From positions 1 to 42,371 of the forward strand of contig NZ_CAKZJO010000020.1 in the NCBI RefSeq assembly GCF_936943645.1: 42,371 nucleotides of DNA, in the 5' to 3' direction. Below the pieces are notes generated by a model, which saw only the letters and a program-made list of their open reading frames with translations, did no database searches and was not told the origin of the DNA. Position 1 is the stretch's first letter. Each line of letters starts with the position of its first letter. Position numbers and translations under genes: made by a program. This document shows positions 8,676-16,498 of the stretch, piece by piece. The DNA is from an uncultured Bradyrhizobium sp. GTDB taxonomy: Bacteria; Pseudomonadota; Alphaproteobacteria; Rhizobiales; Xanthobacteraceae.

Positions 8676-9300
8676 TCGCGGGCCGCCGGACCAGTGCGAG
8701 CGACAGGCCGAGACCCGCGATGAAGACGCCGGAGCCCTGGGTGAGCCGCCGCATCAGCTGCGGCCGTCCGATCAGCTGCGTGCGTGTTGCGGAGGCCATC
8801 AGCACCACGACGATGTCGGCGAGCGTGTTCAGCGCGACCGAGATCGCACCCAGCATGATGAATTGCAGCGTGGGGCTCGCTCCCGCGGGATCGAGGAACT
8901 GCGGGATGAAGGCGAGGAAGAATGCGGCGGTCTTCGGGTTCAGTGCCTCGACCAGCACGCCGTCGCGGAACGCGCGTTTGTCGCCGGTGCTTTCGCTCTC
9001 CAGCGACAGCGCGCGGCCGGCGCTGCGAAACGTCCTGATGCCGAGCCAGACCAGATAGAGCGCGCCGACGAACTTCACGGCGGCGAACAACTCGGCGCTC
9101 GCCAAGATGATCGCGGAGATGCCGAGGCTGCCGGCGACGACATGAACCAGCCCGCCCAGCGCCGTGCCCGCGGTTGATGCAAAACCGCTCGCCCGCCCCT
9201 CCGACAAGGTCCGCGCGGCGACATAGAAGATGCCGGGGCCGGGAACGGCGGCAATGACACAGGCGGCGGCCAGGAACAGCCAGAAATTGGTTTCGATCAT
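8668..9300 (-). CDS. LysE/RhtB-family amino-acid exporter
   Basis: From the ATG at 9300 this gives a 210-residue protein with about six membrane spans. The N-terminal NFWLFLAAACVIAAVPGPG is the LysE family signature, with PGP at the end of span 1. The middle AFRDGVLVEALNPKTAAFFLAF matches the conserved G-NPK block. Family members (LysE, RhtB, RhtC, LeuE) export amino acids or similar small molecules through the cytoplasmic membrane. The substrate cannot be predicted. The start was chosen over an upstream ATG at 9363 because that extension is hydrophilic and the signature normally begins within the first few residues. It is co-transcribed with the downstream hydrolase. Confidence 0.92.
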   Translation of the reverse strand: MIETNFWLFLAAACVIAAVPGPGIFYVAARTLSEGRASGFASTAGTALGGLVHVVAGSLGISAIILASAELFAAVKFVGALYLVWLGIRTFRSAGRALSLESESTGDKRAFRDGVLVEALNPKTAAFFLAFIPQFLDPAGASPTLQFIMLGAISVALNTLADIVVVLMASATRTQLIGRPQLMRRLTQGSGVFIAGLGLSLALVRRPANG

Positions 9301-9374
9301 CCTGTTTTCGTAGCGGAGCGGGCCGCGATTGCAAGGGCTCTCGCTCAAAGGCCGCTGGCGCAAAGCGCTCTCGT

Positions 9375-10637
9375 TTAGCCCGTACGGCGGAAGATCACGC
9401 TGGCATTCACGCCGCCGAAGCCGAAACCGTTGGAGATGGCGTGTTGCATCGGCATCGGCCGCGCGCTGCCTGCGACGATGTCGATGCCGTCAGCGCCCGC
9501 ATCGGGGTCTTCCAGGTTGAGTGTCGGCGGCGCGATCTGGTCGCGCAGGGCGAGCACGGTGAAGATCGCCTCGAGGCCCCCGGCGGCGCCGAGCAGATGG
9601 CCGGTGGCGGATTTGGTCGCGCTCACGGCGATGCCGCGATCGCGGCCGAACAGCGCGGCGATCGCGCCGAGCTCGCTCTCGTCGCCGGCCGGCGTCGAGG
9701 TCGCATGCGCGTTGAGATGCTGCAGATCAGCGGGTGCAAGCTTGGCCTGCCGGAGCGCGATCTCCATGGCGCGGCGGGCGCCCTCGCCATCGGGCGGGCC
9801 CGACGTCATGTGATAGGCATCCGCGGTGGTGCCGTAGCCGACGATCTCCGCGAGCGGCGTCGCGCCGCGCGCCAGGGCGTGCTCGCGCTCTTCGACCACC
9901 AGGATGCCGGCACCTTCGCCCATCACAAAACCGTCGCGCTTGCGATCGAACGGGCGCGAGGCGCGCGCGGGCTCCTCGTTGAATCCGCTCGACAGCGCAC
10001 GCGCCGCGGCAAAGCCGCCGAGGCTGACGATATCGATGCAGGCCTCCGCGCCGCCGCAGATCGCGACATCGGCTTCGCCGCTGCGGATCATGCGCGCGGC
10101 ATCACCGATCGCCTGCACGCCGGCGGCGCAGGCGGTGACCGGCGTACCCAGCGCGCCCTTGTAGCCGTATTTGATCGAGACGTGGCCGGCGGCGAGATTG
10201 GCGAGGAAGGAGGGAATCGTGAACGGCGAGAGCCGGCGCGCGCCGCGCTGCTCGGTGATGCGCACCGCCTCCGCCATCGCCGGGAAACCGCCGACGCCCG
10301 AGCCGATGATCGTTGCCGTGCGCTCCAGCGCGCTTGCATCCTCCGGCGTCCATCCGGCCTGTGCGACCGCTTCGGCCGTCGCGAGCAGGGCGAACAGGAT
10401 GAAGCGGTCCATCTTGCGCTGGTCTTTTGGCGCGGCCGCTTGCGCGGGATCGAAGCCGCCGTCGGCATCATCGGCCTTGTTGGGCACGCGGCCGGCAATG
10501 CGTGCCGGCAGCGCCTGCGCCCATTCCGGCAACGGGCGCAGCCCGCTCTGACCGGCCAGAAGCCGGCGCCAGGACAGCTCGACACCGCATGCCAGCGGCG
10601 ACACCGCGCCCATTCCCGTCACGACGATACGACGCAT
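9375..10637 (-). CDS. Beta-ketoacyl-ACP synthase II (FabF-like)
   Basis: The 420-residue condensing enzyme shows the full KAS II triad: C170 in PVTACAAG, H311 in NAHATSTPAGD, and H347 in SATGHLLGAAGG. The N-terminal RRIVVTGMGAVSPLACG and the C-terminal NGFGFGGVNAS are typical of FabF. Such enzymes join malonyl-ACP to a growing acyl chain. It starts 2 nt after the stop of the HxlR-type regulator, so the two genes form one transcript. That context, with no acyl carrier protein or other fab gene nearby, suggests a specialised or stress-induced synthase and not the main FabF. This is inference from position. I leave the symbol empty because paralogues are common in this group. Confidence 0.92.
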   Translation of the reverse strand: MRRIVVTGMGAVSPLACGVELSWRRLLAGQSGLRPLPEWAQALPARIAGRVPNKADDADGGFDPAQAAAPKDQRKMDRFILFALLATAEAVAQAGWTPEDASALERTATIIGSGVGGFPAMAEAVRITEQRGARRLSPFTIPSFLANLAAGHVSIKYGYKGALGTPVTACAAGVQAIGDAARMIRSGEADVAICGGAEACIDIVSLGGFAAARALSSGFNEEPARASRPFDRKRDGFVMGEGAGILVVEEREHALARGATPLAEIVGYGTTADAYHMTSGPPDGEGARRAMEIALRQAKLAPADLQHLNAHATSTPAGDESELGAIAALFGRDRGIAVSATKSATGHLLGAAGGLEAIFTVLALRDQIAPPTLNLEDPDAGADGIDIVAGSARPMPMQHAISNGFGFGGVNASVIFRRTG

Positions 10638-10639
10638 GT

Positions 10640-11155
10640 CTAGTCTCCCGCCGGCGCGACGGCCGGGTTCATGGCCTTGAGCGAAGCGATGCGCTTGCGC
10701 ATTCCGCGGCTGGCGCGCGGCCCTGCAATCGCGACCGTGTTGGCGAGCGTGATGGGCTGCTTGCTGCCGGCGTCGACGACCACGGGATCGAGCGGGCGGA
10801 CGCCGTCGCGGCTCGCCAGCAGAATGGATTCGCCCCGAGGGGCGAGATGCCTGTTGCCCCAGGCCAGCAGCGCCGCAATGACGGGAAAGAAATCCCGCGC
10901 CTTGTCCGTCAGCACATATTCGTAACGCGGCGGCCGCTCATGATAGCGGCAGCGCACGAACATGCCCGATGCCGTGAGATGGGCCAGACGCCGCGATAGG
11001 ATGTTCGGCGCGATGCCGAGATTTTGCGAGAACTCGTCGAACCTGGTCGCGCCCTGAAACGCATCGCGCAGGATCAGGATGCTCCACCATTCGCCGACCG
11101 TCTCGACGGCGCGGCCGACCGGGCATTCCAGGATCGAGGGGGATTTCGGCTGCAT
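10640..11155 (-). CDS. HxlR-family winged-helix transcriptional regulator
   Basis: The 171-residue protein carries the HxlR signature at its start: ILECPVGRAVETVGEWWS, where C11 sits in the family's usual N-terminal position, then LRDAFQGATRFDEFSQNLGIAPNILSRRL (helix-turn-helix) and the wing around RPPRYEYVLTDKARD. Known members such as YodB and HypR sense quinone or disulfide stress through that cysteine; others respond to different signals. A C-terminal extension of about 60 residues is less typical. The start codon lies 17 nt from a clear inverted repeat, suggesting autoregulation and control of the following fabF-like gene. There is no strong Shine-Dalgarno sequence. Confidence 0.93.
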   Translation of the reverse strand: MQPKSPSILECPVGRAVETVGEWWSILILRDAFQGATRFDEFSQNLGIAPNILSRRLAHLTASGMFVRCRYHERPPRYEYVLTDKARDFFPVIAALLAWGNRHLAPRGESILLASRDGVRPLDPVVVDAGSKQPITLANTVAIAGPRASRGMRKRIASLKAMNPAVAPAGD

Positions 11156-11171
11156 GGCGGGAAGCTAGGAT

Positions 11172-11196
11172 AGTAACTTGCAAAATGCAAGTCACT
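11172..11196. promoter_or_regulatory. Probable HxlR operator
   Basis: The near-perfect inverted repeat AGTAACTTGCA-AAA-TGCAAGTCACT has 11-nt arms, one mismatch and a 3-nt centre. It lies 17-41 nt upstream of the HxlR start, where RNA polymerase or the start of the transcript would be. Its size and symmetry fit a dimeric winged-helix regulator. Binding is inferred. Confidence 0.75.
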
Positions 11197-11302
11197 GGAT
11201 GGACAGCAGTCGTACGGGTGGAGCCTGCAGCGAGAATCCCGCGGTGAGGATATGGAGATAAAGCTGGCAGGCGGATGCGCGACGGAAGCGCGTGCGGAAC
11301 CG

Positions 11303-11460
11303 CTCTCGTGCCCCGGACGCAGCGCAGCGCTCCCGGCGATGCGGAGCATCGTCCGGAGCGGTGCGCTGCAGAGCCGGGGCCCATCGTGCCGATCTCTGGG
11401 TACCGCGTGGGTCCCGGCTCGCAGGAGCGTCGCACGCTGCAGCGCGTTCGGGACACGAGG
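11303..11460. repeat. Palindromic repeat, family R1 (copy 2)
   Basis: CTCTCGTGCCCCGGACGC, an inner AGAGCCGGGGCCCAT and GGGTCCCGGCTCGC, and a closing CGGGACACGAGG repeat the plan of the copy at 1721-1866 in the same orientation. It is the first of three different repeats stacked between the HxlR gene and the prenyl synthase gene. Confidence 0.82.
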
Positions 11461-11482
11461 AAGGGAGCGCTGCACTTTGCTC

Positions 11483-11598
11483 CGTCATTGCGAGCGCAGC
11501 GAAGCAATCCAGACTGTGTCCGCAGAGGGTTTCTGGATTGCTTCGTGGAGCCTGTCATCGGGCCGCGCTTTGCGCGGACCCGGTGGCTCGCAATGACG
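11483..11598. repeat. Palindromic repeat, family R2 (copy 2)
   Basis: CCGTCATTGCGAGCGCAGCGAAGCAATCCAGA is mirrored by TTCTGGATTGCTTCG and GGCTCGCAATGACG. An extra segment in the right half (around CCTGTCATCGGGCCGCGCTTTGCGCGG) makes it longer than the copy at 1904-1991 and breaks the symmetry, as if a second small hairpin had been inserted. Confidence 0.82.
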
Positions 11599-11628
11599 AT
11601 GAGGGGACAGTCGGCGCCTAACTCACCG

Positions 11629-11762
11629 CTGTCGTCCCTGCGAAAGCGGGGACCCATAACCACGGGAAGGAGTTTGGCGAAGACCGCTCGTTGTCGGTAC
11701 TGACGCCGGGCTCTCTCGATGGATCACGCGGTATGGGTCCCTGCTTTCGCAGCGACGACAGC
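11629..11762. repeat. Palindromic repeat, family R3 (copy 1)
   Basis: The outer arms CTGTCGTCCCTGCGAAAGC-GGGGACCCATA and TATGGGTCCCTGCTTTCGCAGCGACGACAG are near-complements about 70 nt apart. This is the third element of the stacked block and ends 21 nt before the 3' end of the prenyl synthase gene. Together the three elements fill most of the 628-nt gene-free stretch 11156-11783. Confidence 0.82.
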
Positions 11763-11783
11763 GCGTGCTCGGTTGTCAGTCGT

Positions 11784-12791
11784 TCAATGCGACCGTGCCA
11801 GGCAGAACGCCACGACCTGCTCCAGCGCGCTCTTCATCGGCGAGGACGGGAACAGCGCCAGCGCGTCGACGGCCATGGCGCCGTAATGCTGGGCGCGGCT
11901 CAGCGTGTCCTCGAGTGCACGGTGCTTGTTCATCAGCCCGATGGCGTGGTCGAGGTCGCTGTCGCCGATCTCGCCGCGCTCGAGCGCGCGAATCCAGAAC
12001 GCGCGCTCGGTGTCGTTGCCGCGGCGGAAGGCGAGCACCACGGGGAGCGTGATCTTGCCCTCGCGGAAATCGTCGCCGGTGTTCTTGCCGAGCTTGGCGC
12101 TCTTGCCGCCGTAGTCGAGCACGTCATCGACGAGCTGGAAGGCGATGCCGAGATTCATGCCGAACGAGCGGCAGGATGTCTGCTCGGCCTTCGGGCGGTT
12201 GGCGATGACGGGGCCGACCTCGCAGGCAGCTGCGAACAGCTCCGCGGTCTTGCCGCGGATCACGGCGAGATATTCGTCCTCGGTGGTGGCGGTGTTCTTG
12301 GCGGCGGCGAGCTGCATCACCTCGCCCTCGGCGATGGTGGCGGCGGCCGCGGAGAGGATGTCGAGCGCGCGCAGCGAGCCGACCTCGACCATCATGCGGA
12401 ACGCCTGTCCGAGCAGGAAGTCGCCGACCAAGACGCTCGCCTCGTTGCCCCAGAGCATGCGGGCTGACAGCTTGCCGCGCCGCATCTCGCTCTCGTCGAC
12501 GACGTCGTCGTGCAGGAGCGTGGCGGTATGCATGAACTCGACGCTGGCGGCGAGCTTGATGTGGCCGTCGCCGGTGTAGCCGGCGAGGTTGGCCATGGCG
12601 AGCGTCAGCATCGGGCGCAGGCGCTTGCCGCCCGAGGAAATCAGATGGTTGGCCACTTCCGGGATCATGGTCACGTCCGAACCGGTCCGCGACAGGATCG
12701 TGGCGTTGACGCGCTCCATGTCAGGGGCGACAAGGGCCACCAGCTCTTCGATCGACGCGCCGGGAGTTTCGAAAGGTACGATGACGGCCAC
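11784..12791 (-). CDS. ispB: Long-chain polyprenyl diphosphate synthase
   Basis: This all-trans prenyltransferase of about 335 residues has both aspartate-rich motifs: LLHDDVVDESEMRRG (first, DDxxD) and FQLVDDVLDYGG (second). GGKRLRPML is the conserved basic block. It extends farnesyl or geranylgeranyl diphosphate with isopentenyl diphosphate to make the side chain of ubiquinone. In this bacterial group the chain is usually ten units, so decaprenyl is likely, although the family symbol is ispB. I chose the GTG at 12791 because GGAG lies six nt before it; a TTG at 12803 would add four residues. It is divergent from the DUF2007 gene. Confidence 0.94.
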   Translation of the reverse strand: MAVIVPFETPGASIEELVALVAPDMERVNATILSRTGSDVTMIPEVANHLISSGGKRLRPMLTLAMANLAGYTGDGHIKLAASVEFMHTATLLHDDVVDESEMRRGKLSARMLWGNEASVLVGDFLLGQAFRMMVEVGSLRALDILSAAAATIAEGEVMQLAAAKNTATTEDEYLAVIRGKTAELFAAACEVGPVIANRPKAEQTSCRSFGMNLGIAFQLVDDVLDYGGKSAKLGKNTGDDFREGKITLPVVLAFRRGNDTERAFWIRALERGEIGDSDLDHAIGLMNKHRALEDTLSRAQHYGAMAVDALALFPSSPMKSALEQVVAFCLARSH

Positions 12792-12924
12792 GCCGGTCTC
12801 CAATATTTGCCCCGGAAGGGCTATTCTGACGGAAAGACAATAGAAACTGGCGGCGGATGCGGCAAGTGCTGTGGAACCATTGACATTTGCCTCTTAACCC
12901 CTTTCAGGCAGGAGACCTCCCGTT

Positions 12925-13152
12925 TTGCGCGAACTGGTTCGGACCAACGACATGGTGCTGGTGTCGGCGATCGGCGCGCTGCTCGACGGCGCCAACATCC
13001 ATCATCTGGTGCTGGATCAGAACATGAGCATCATCGAGGGATCGCTCGGCATTTTACCGCGGCGGATCCTGGTTCACGAGGACGACGCCCAGGAGGCGCG
13101 GGCGCTCCTCGCCGAAGCCGGCCTCAGCCACGAACTGCGCGGCGATGAGTGA
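12925..13152 (+). CDS. DUF2007-family small protein
   Basis: This is a 75-residue protein. The pattern LVRTNDMVLVSAIGALLDGANI, followed by a short beta stretch and ILVHEDDAQEARALL, matches the DUF2007 family (sometimes called putative signal-transducing protein). These have a small ferredoxin-like fold related to ACT-type or PII-like domains and no proven function. The start is a TTG with GGAG about ten nt upstream. Its last codons overlap the next gene by eight nt, so the two are translationally coupled. It is divergent from the prenyl synthase gene across about 130 nt. Confidence 0.88.
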   Translation: MRELVRTNDMVLVSAIGALLDGANIHHLVLDQNMSIIEGSLGILPRRILVHEDDAQEARALLAEAGLSHELRGDE

Positions 13153-13909
13153 AGCCGCAAATTTGACCGAGGACGCCTTTCTCGGCGGGCAGCTGCGCCT
13201 GAGGCAGAAGCGGAGCGGCCATCGCGCCGGGCATGATGCCATCCTGCTTGCAGCCGCGACCGAGGCCCGGGCAGGGGACCGCGTGGTCGATTTCGGCGCC
13301 GGTATCGGCACGGCCGGGCTGGCGCTGGCCCGCCGCATTCCCGGTATCAGGCTCGGCCTGGTCGAGATCGATCCGGAGCTGGCGGGGCTTGCGCGCGACA
13401 ACGCGGCGGCGAATGCGATCGCCGCCGAGACCATCGTGCTCGACGTCACGGCCGATGCCGAGGCCTTTGCCTCACATGGGCTGTCGCCCGACAGCGTCGA
13501 CGCGGTGCTGATGAATCCGCCGTTCAACGATTCCGTTCGGCATCGCGGTTCGCCGGATCAGGCGCGTCACACCGCGCATGTGGCGACAGCGGAGACGCTG
13601 AATGCGTGGGTGCATGCAGCGCGGCGCGTCCTCCGATCAAACGGCGCGCTGACATTGATCTGGCGTGCCGACGGAATCGCCGACGTCCTCGCGGCGCTGT
13701 CGCGCGGCTTCGGGAGCCTTGCGATCCTGCCGGTGCACGGCGAGGCGGGGCGGCCCGCGATCCGCGTGCTGGTGCGTGCGATCAAAGGCAGTCGGGCCCC
13801 GACGCGGTTGCTGCCGGGCCTCATGCTCAACGACGAGTCAGGCGTGTCAAAAAAAGAGATGACGGAGATCTTGGAGGGGAGAGCGGCCTTGCCGCTGGTG
13901 GAACCGTGA
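13145..13909 (+). CDS. TrmN6/YfiC-like N6-adenine methyltransferase
   Basis: The 254-residue class I SAM-dependent methyltransferase has motif I VVDFGAGIGTAGLALA (about 47-61), an acidic end of strand 2 in LVEIDPELA, and the catalytic NPPF tetrapeptide at 124-127 (LMNPPFNDS). NPPF/NPPY marks enzymes that methylate exocyclic amino groups. The N-terminal QKRSGHRAGHDAILLA is typical of the TrmN6 group, which modifies A37 of tRNA-Val. The target in this organism is an inference. The start ATG lies inside the end of the DUF2007 gene. No membrane segment or signal peptide is present. Confidence 0.9.
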   Translation: MSEAANLTEDAFLGGQLRLRQKRSGHRAGHDAILLAAATEARAGDRVVDFGAGIGTAGLALARRIPGIRLGLVEIDPELAGLARDNAAANAIAAETIVLDVTADAEAFASHGLSPDSVDAVLMNPPFNDSVRHRGSPDQARHTAHVATAETLNAWVHAARRVLRSNGALTLIWRADGIADVLAALSRGFGSLAILPVHGEAGRPAIRVLVRAIKGSRAPTRLLPGLMLNDESGVSKKEMTEILEGRAALPLVEP

Positions 13910-13913
13910 CGGC

Positions 13914-14012
13914 CTACTGGGGAAGCGATTCCGACTGCTGCTCTTGCGGGGTCGTCAGGCGGATCGCCATGAACAGCGCACCGATCAGCAGCATCAGCAG
14001 GTAGATTTTCAT
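13914..14012 (-). CDS. 32-residue single-span membrane protein
   Basis: This is a small gene. From the ATG at 14010-14012 it encodes 32 residues beginning MKIYLLMLLIGALFMAIRL and ending SLPQ before TAG. Residues 4-17 form one hydrophobic helix, followed by a polar Gln/Ser/Glu tail. GGAG sits six nt before the ATG, an ideal ribosome site. Codons are the G/C-ending ones used by neighbouring genes (CTG, ATC, GCG), which supports real translation. It is convergent with the methyltransferase gene and divergent from the S49 peptidase gene. Family unknown; it could be a regulatory micropeptide that binds a membrane complex. Confidence 0.68.
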   Translation of the reverse strand: MKIYLLMLLIGALFMAIRLTTPQEQQSESLPQ

Positions 14013-14123
14013 GGTGTTCTCCGCTGCCTCATTGCAGCCTCCAGGCGGAAAATCTGCAAAACACGTTCCAGGCACTTCCAATGACAGTCGCGTGATAAGA
14101 AATGGTTAATCAGAGGTAACGGC

Positions 14124-15032
14124 ATGGCCGAACAATTGAACGATCGTGAGAGTTCCGGCCTGGCCGACAAGCTCATGCAATATTTGCCGGCGCGCTTCCG
14201 TCCCGGCACCGCGGTGGTGCCGGTGGTGCGGCTGTCGGGCGTGATCGGCGCGGTGACGCCGCTGCGTCCGGGCATGACGCTCGCAGGTGTCGCCAAGGTG
14301 CTGGAGCGTGCGTTCTCGTATCGTCACGCCAAGGCGGTGGCGCTGGTGATCAATTCGCCAGGCGGCTCGCCGGTGCAATCCCGCCAGATCTATCTGCGCA
14401 TCAAGCAGCTCGCGGCGGAGAAGAAGCTGCCGGTGCTCGTGTTCGTCGAGGACGTCGCAGCCTCCGGCGGCTACATGATCGCCTGCGCGGGCGACGAGAT
14501 CATCTGCGATCCCTCCTCGATCCTCGGCTCGATCGGCGTGGTCGGCGGCAGCTTCGGTTTCCAGGACGCGATCAAGCGGCTTGGCATCGAGCGGCGGCTC
14601 TATACCGCCGGCGCGCACAAGGCGATGCTCGATCCCTTCCTCCCCGAAAACCCCGACGACGTCGCCAAGCTGAAGGCGATCCAGCGCGAGATCCACCAGA
14701 TCTTCATTTCGCTGGTGAAGGACAGTCGCGGTGCGCGCCTCAAGGGCTCTGACGACACCCTGTTCACGGGAGAATACTGGGCCGGCGAGAGCTCGGTCGC
14801 GCTCGGGCTTGCCGACAGCATCGGCGATCTCCGCTCAACTCTTCGTGCCCGCTATGGCGAGAAGGTTCTCACCCCCGTGATCGCGCAGCCGACCGGGCTG
14901 CTCTCCGGCCTTTTGGGCCGGAAATCCCCCGGCGCGGGGCAACTTTCGGCCATGGAATCAATGGCCGGCCTGCCGGACGATCTGATCTCGGCGGTCGAGA
15001 CGCGGGCGATTTGGGCGAAATTCGGGTTCTAG
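14124..15032 (+). CDS. S49-family peptidase (SppA/SohB-like), no membrane anchor
   Basis: The 302-residue protein has the S49 catalytic pair. S114 lies in DVAASGGYMIA and K166 in YTAGAHKAMLDPF, 52 residues apart, as in the short SppA type with a Ser/Lys dyad. LVINSPGGSP and SILGSIGVVGG are further clp/crotonase-like fold markers. S49 enzymes digest leftover signal peptides or other membrane-associated peptides. The usual N-terminal membrane span or signal peptide is absent: the first 30 residues are polar. The enzyme is therefore probably cytoplasmic or peripheral. The start ATG was kept because no longer in-frame extension gives a hydrophobic leader. The small membrane gene downstream could supply an anchor, but that is speculation. 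Confidence 0.9.
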   Translation: MAEQLNDRESSGLADKLMQYLPARFRPGTAVVPVVRLSGVIGAVTPLRPGMTLAGVAKVLERAFSYRHAKAVALVINSPGGSPVQSRQIYLRIKQLAAEKKLPVLVFVEDVAASGGYMIACAGDEIICDPSSILGSIGVVGGSFGFQDAIKRLGIERRLYTAGAHKAMLDPFLPENPDDVAKLKAIQREIHQIFISLVKDSRGARLKGSDDTLFTGEYWAGESSVALGLADSIGDLRSTLRARYGEKVLTPVIAQPTGLLSGLLGRKSPGAGQLSAMESMAGLPDDLISAVETRAIWAKFGF

Positions 15033-15136
15033 GCCGAGCCCTCCCGCGCCATTTGGTCCTTGCGACGCCGATTGCGGCGCAGGGCGGAGTGCGCGAGAAT
15101 AATCGTGGGGGCTGAGCATTGAACAAGGATCGACAG

Positions 15137-15328
15137 ATGCCGCCGTTCGTCGCTTTCGCGGGCGTCCTGGGCGGGCTTGCCGTGGTCCGCTGGGCCTACA
15201 AGACCGCTGTCAGGATCAATGAGGAGCTGGAGGAGATGCGCCTGTCGCGCGTCGCCGAGGCCGCCCATATGGGGAATATTCAGACACTGAAGCGTGACCC
15301 CGTGACCGGAGCTTACCGGCCGGGGTAG
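15137..15328 (+). CDS. Small membrane-associated hypothetical protein
   Basis: This is a 63-residue protein from the ATG at 15137, with AAGGA seven nt upstream. A TTG at 15119 would give 69 residues but has no ribosome site. Residues 2-16 (PPFVAFAGVLGGLAV) form a short hydrophobic helix, followed by an amphipathic charged helix (RINEELEEMRLSRVAEA) and the tail RDPVTGAYRPG. The DPVTGxYRP ending is seen in small hypothetical proteins of this bacterial group. Function unknown. It follows the S49 peptidase by about 100 nt on the same strand and may share its transcript. Confidence 0.75.
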   Translation: MPPFVAFAGVLGGLAVVRWAYKTAVRINEELEEMRLSRVAEAAHMGNIQTLKRDPVTGAYRPG

Positions 15329-15355
15329 TTGCCTGATTCCGTACGGACGGTGCGC

Positions 15356-15473
15356 TCCCTCTCCCGCTTGCGGGGGAGGGTTGGGGAGGGGGTCTCTCCG
15401 CCAGCGAGAACCCCCAAGAGGAGAGAGCCCTCACCCGCGCCTGCGGCGCGACCTCTCCCGCAAGCGGGAGAGG
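15356..15473. repeat. Palindromic repeat, family R4 (full copy)
   Basis: CTCCCTCTCCCGCTTGCGGGGGAGGGTTGGGG... and, 60 nt on, ...CCTCACCC...CTCTCCCGCAAGCGGGAGAGG form two small hairpins that are themselves inverted copies. The unit lies between the small membrane gene and glyQ and could end the upstream transcript. Confidence 0.82.
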
Positions 15474-15562
15474 TAAGAAAACCCCCTTTGCCTTGATTCC
15501 CACCCCCGCCGTCGATACGGTCCCGCGCGATTCAACACCCCCCGCGAGAGCCTGATCTGACG

Positions 15563-16498
15563 ATGGACGCCTCATTGCCCGCCCATATGCGCCCGGAACG
15601 CTCGTTCCAGGGCTTCATCCTCGCGCTCCAGCGATTCTGGGCCGAGCAGGGCTGCGTGATCCTGCAGCCCTACGACATGGAGATGGGCGCGGGCACCTTC
15701 CATCCGGCGACCACGCTGCGCGCGCTCGGGCCAAAGCCCTGGAACGCCGCCTATGTGCAGCCCTCGCGCCGGCCCAAGGACGGCCGCTACGGCGAGAATC
15801 CGAACCGGATGCAGCACTATTACCAGTTCCAGGTGATCATGAAGCCGTCGCCGCCGAACCTTCAGGAGCTGTACCTGAAGTCGCTCGCCGCGATCGGCAT
15901 CGATTCCGCCGTGCACGACATCCGCTTCGTCGAGGACGATTGGGAGAGCCCGACGCTGGGCGCCTGGGGGCTCGGCTGGGAGTGCTGGTGCGACGGCATG
16001 GAAGTCAGCCAGTTCACGTACTTCCAGCAGGTCGCCGGCTTTGAATGTTCGCCGGTTGCGGGCGAGCTCACCTACGGGCTCGAGCGCCTCGCGATGTATG
16101 TGCAGGGCGTCGACCGCGTCTACGACCTCAACTTCAACGGTCGCGACGGCGATGCCAAGGTCACCTATGGCGACGTCTTCCTGCAGGCCGAGCGGGAATA
16201 TTCGAAGCACAACTTCGAAGTCGCCGACACCGCGATGCTGTTCGAGCAGTTCAAGATGGCGGAAGCGGCCTGCCGGAAATACCTCGACGCCGGCTGGAAG
16301 GACGACAAGCGCGAAGCGCACCTGATGGCGCTGCCGGCCTACGACCAGTGCATCAAGGCGAGCCATGTCTTCAACCTGCTCGACGCGCGCGGCGTGATCT
16401 CCGTGACCGAGCGGCAGAGCTACATTCTGCGCGTGCGCGAGCTGGCGAAAGCCTGCGGCGAAGCGTGGATCCATACTGAAGCGGGCGGAGCGGCCTGA
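15563..16498 (+). CDS. glyQ: Glycyl-tRNA synthetase alpha subunit
   Basis: The 311-residue class II synthetase subunit carries the active site of the bacterial alpha2-beta2 glycyl-tRNA synthetase. Hallmarks are [17 protein letters not shown] near the start, [30 protein letters not shown] and [19 protein letters not shown]. It charges tRNA-Gly in the cytoplasm. The length is near the usual 300. The stop TGA overlaps the glyS ATG (ATGA), giving strict translational coupling and matched subunit amounts. I see no T-box-like leader, and none is expected in this bacterial group. Confidence 0.98.
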   Translation: MDASLPAHMRPERSFQGFILALQRFWAEQGCVILQPYDMEMGAGTFHPATTLRALGPKPWNAAYVQPSRRPKDGRYGENPNRMQHYYQFQVIMKPSPPNLQELYLKSLAAIGIDSAVHDIRFVEDDWESPTLGAWGLGWECWCDGMEVSQFTYFQQVAGFECSPVAGELTYGLERLAMYVQGVDRVYDLNFNGRDGDAKVTYGDVFLQAEREYSKHNFEVADTAMLFEQFKMAEAACRKYLDAGWKDDKREAHLMALPAYDQCIKASHVFNLLDARGVISVTERQSYILRVRELAKACGEAWIHTEAGGAA

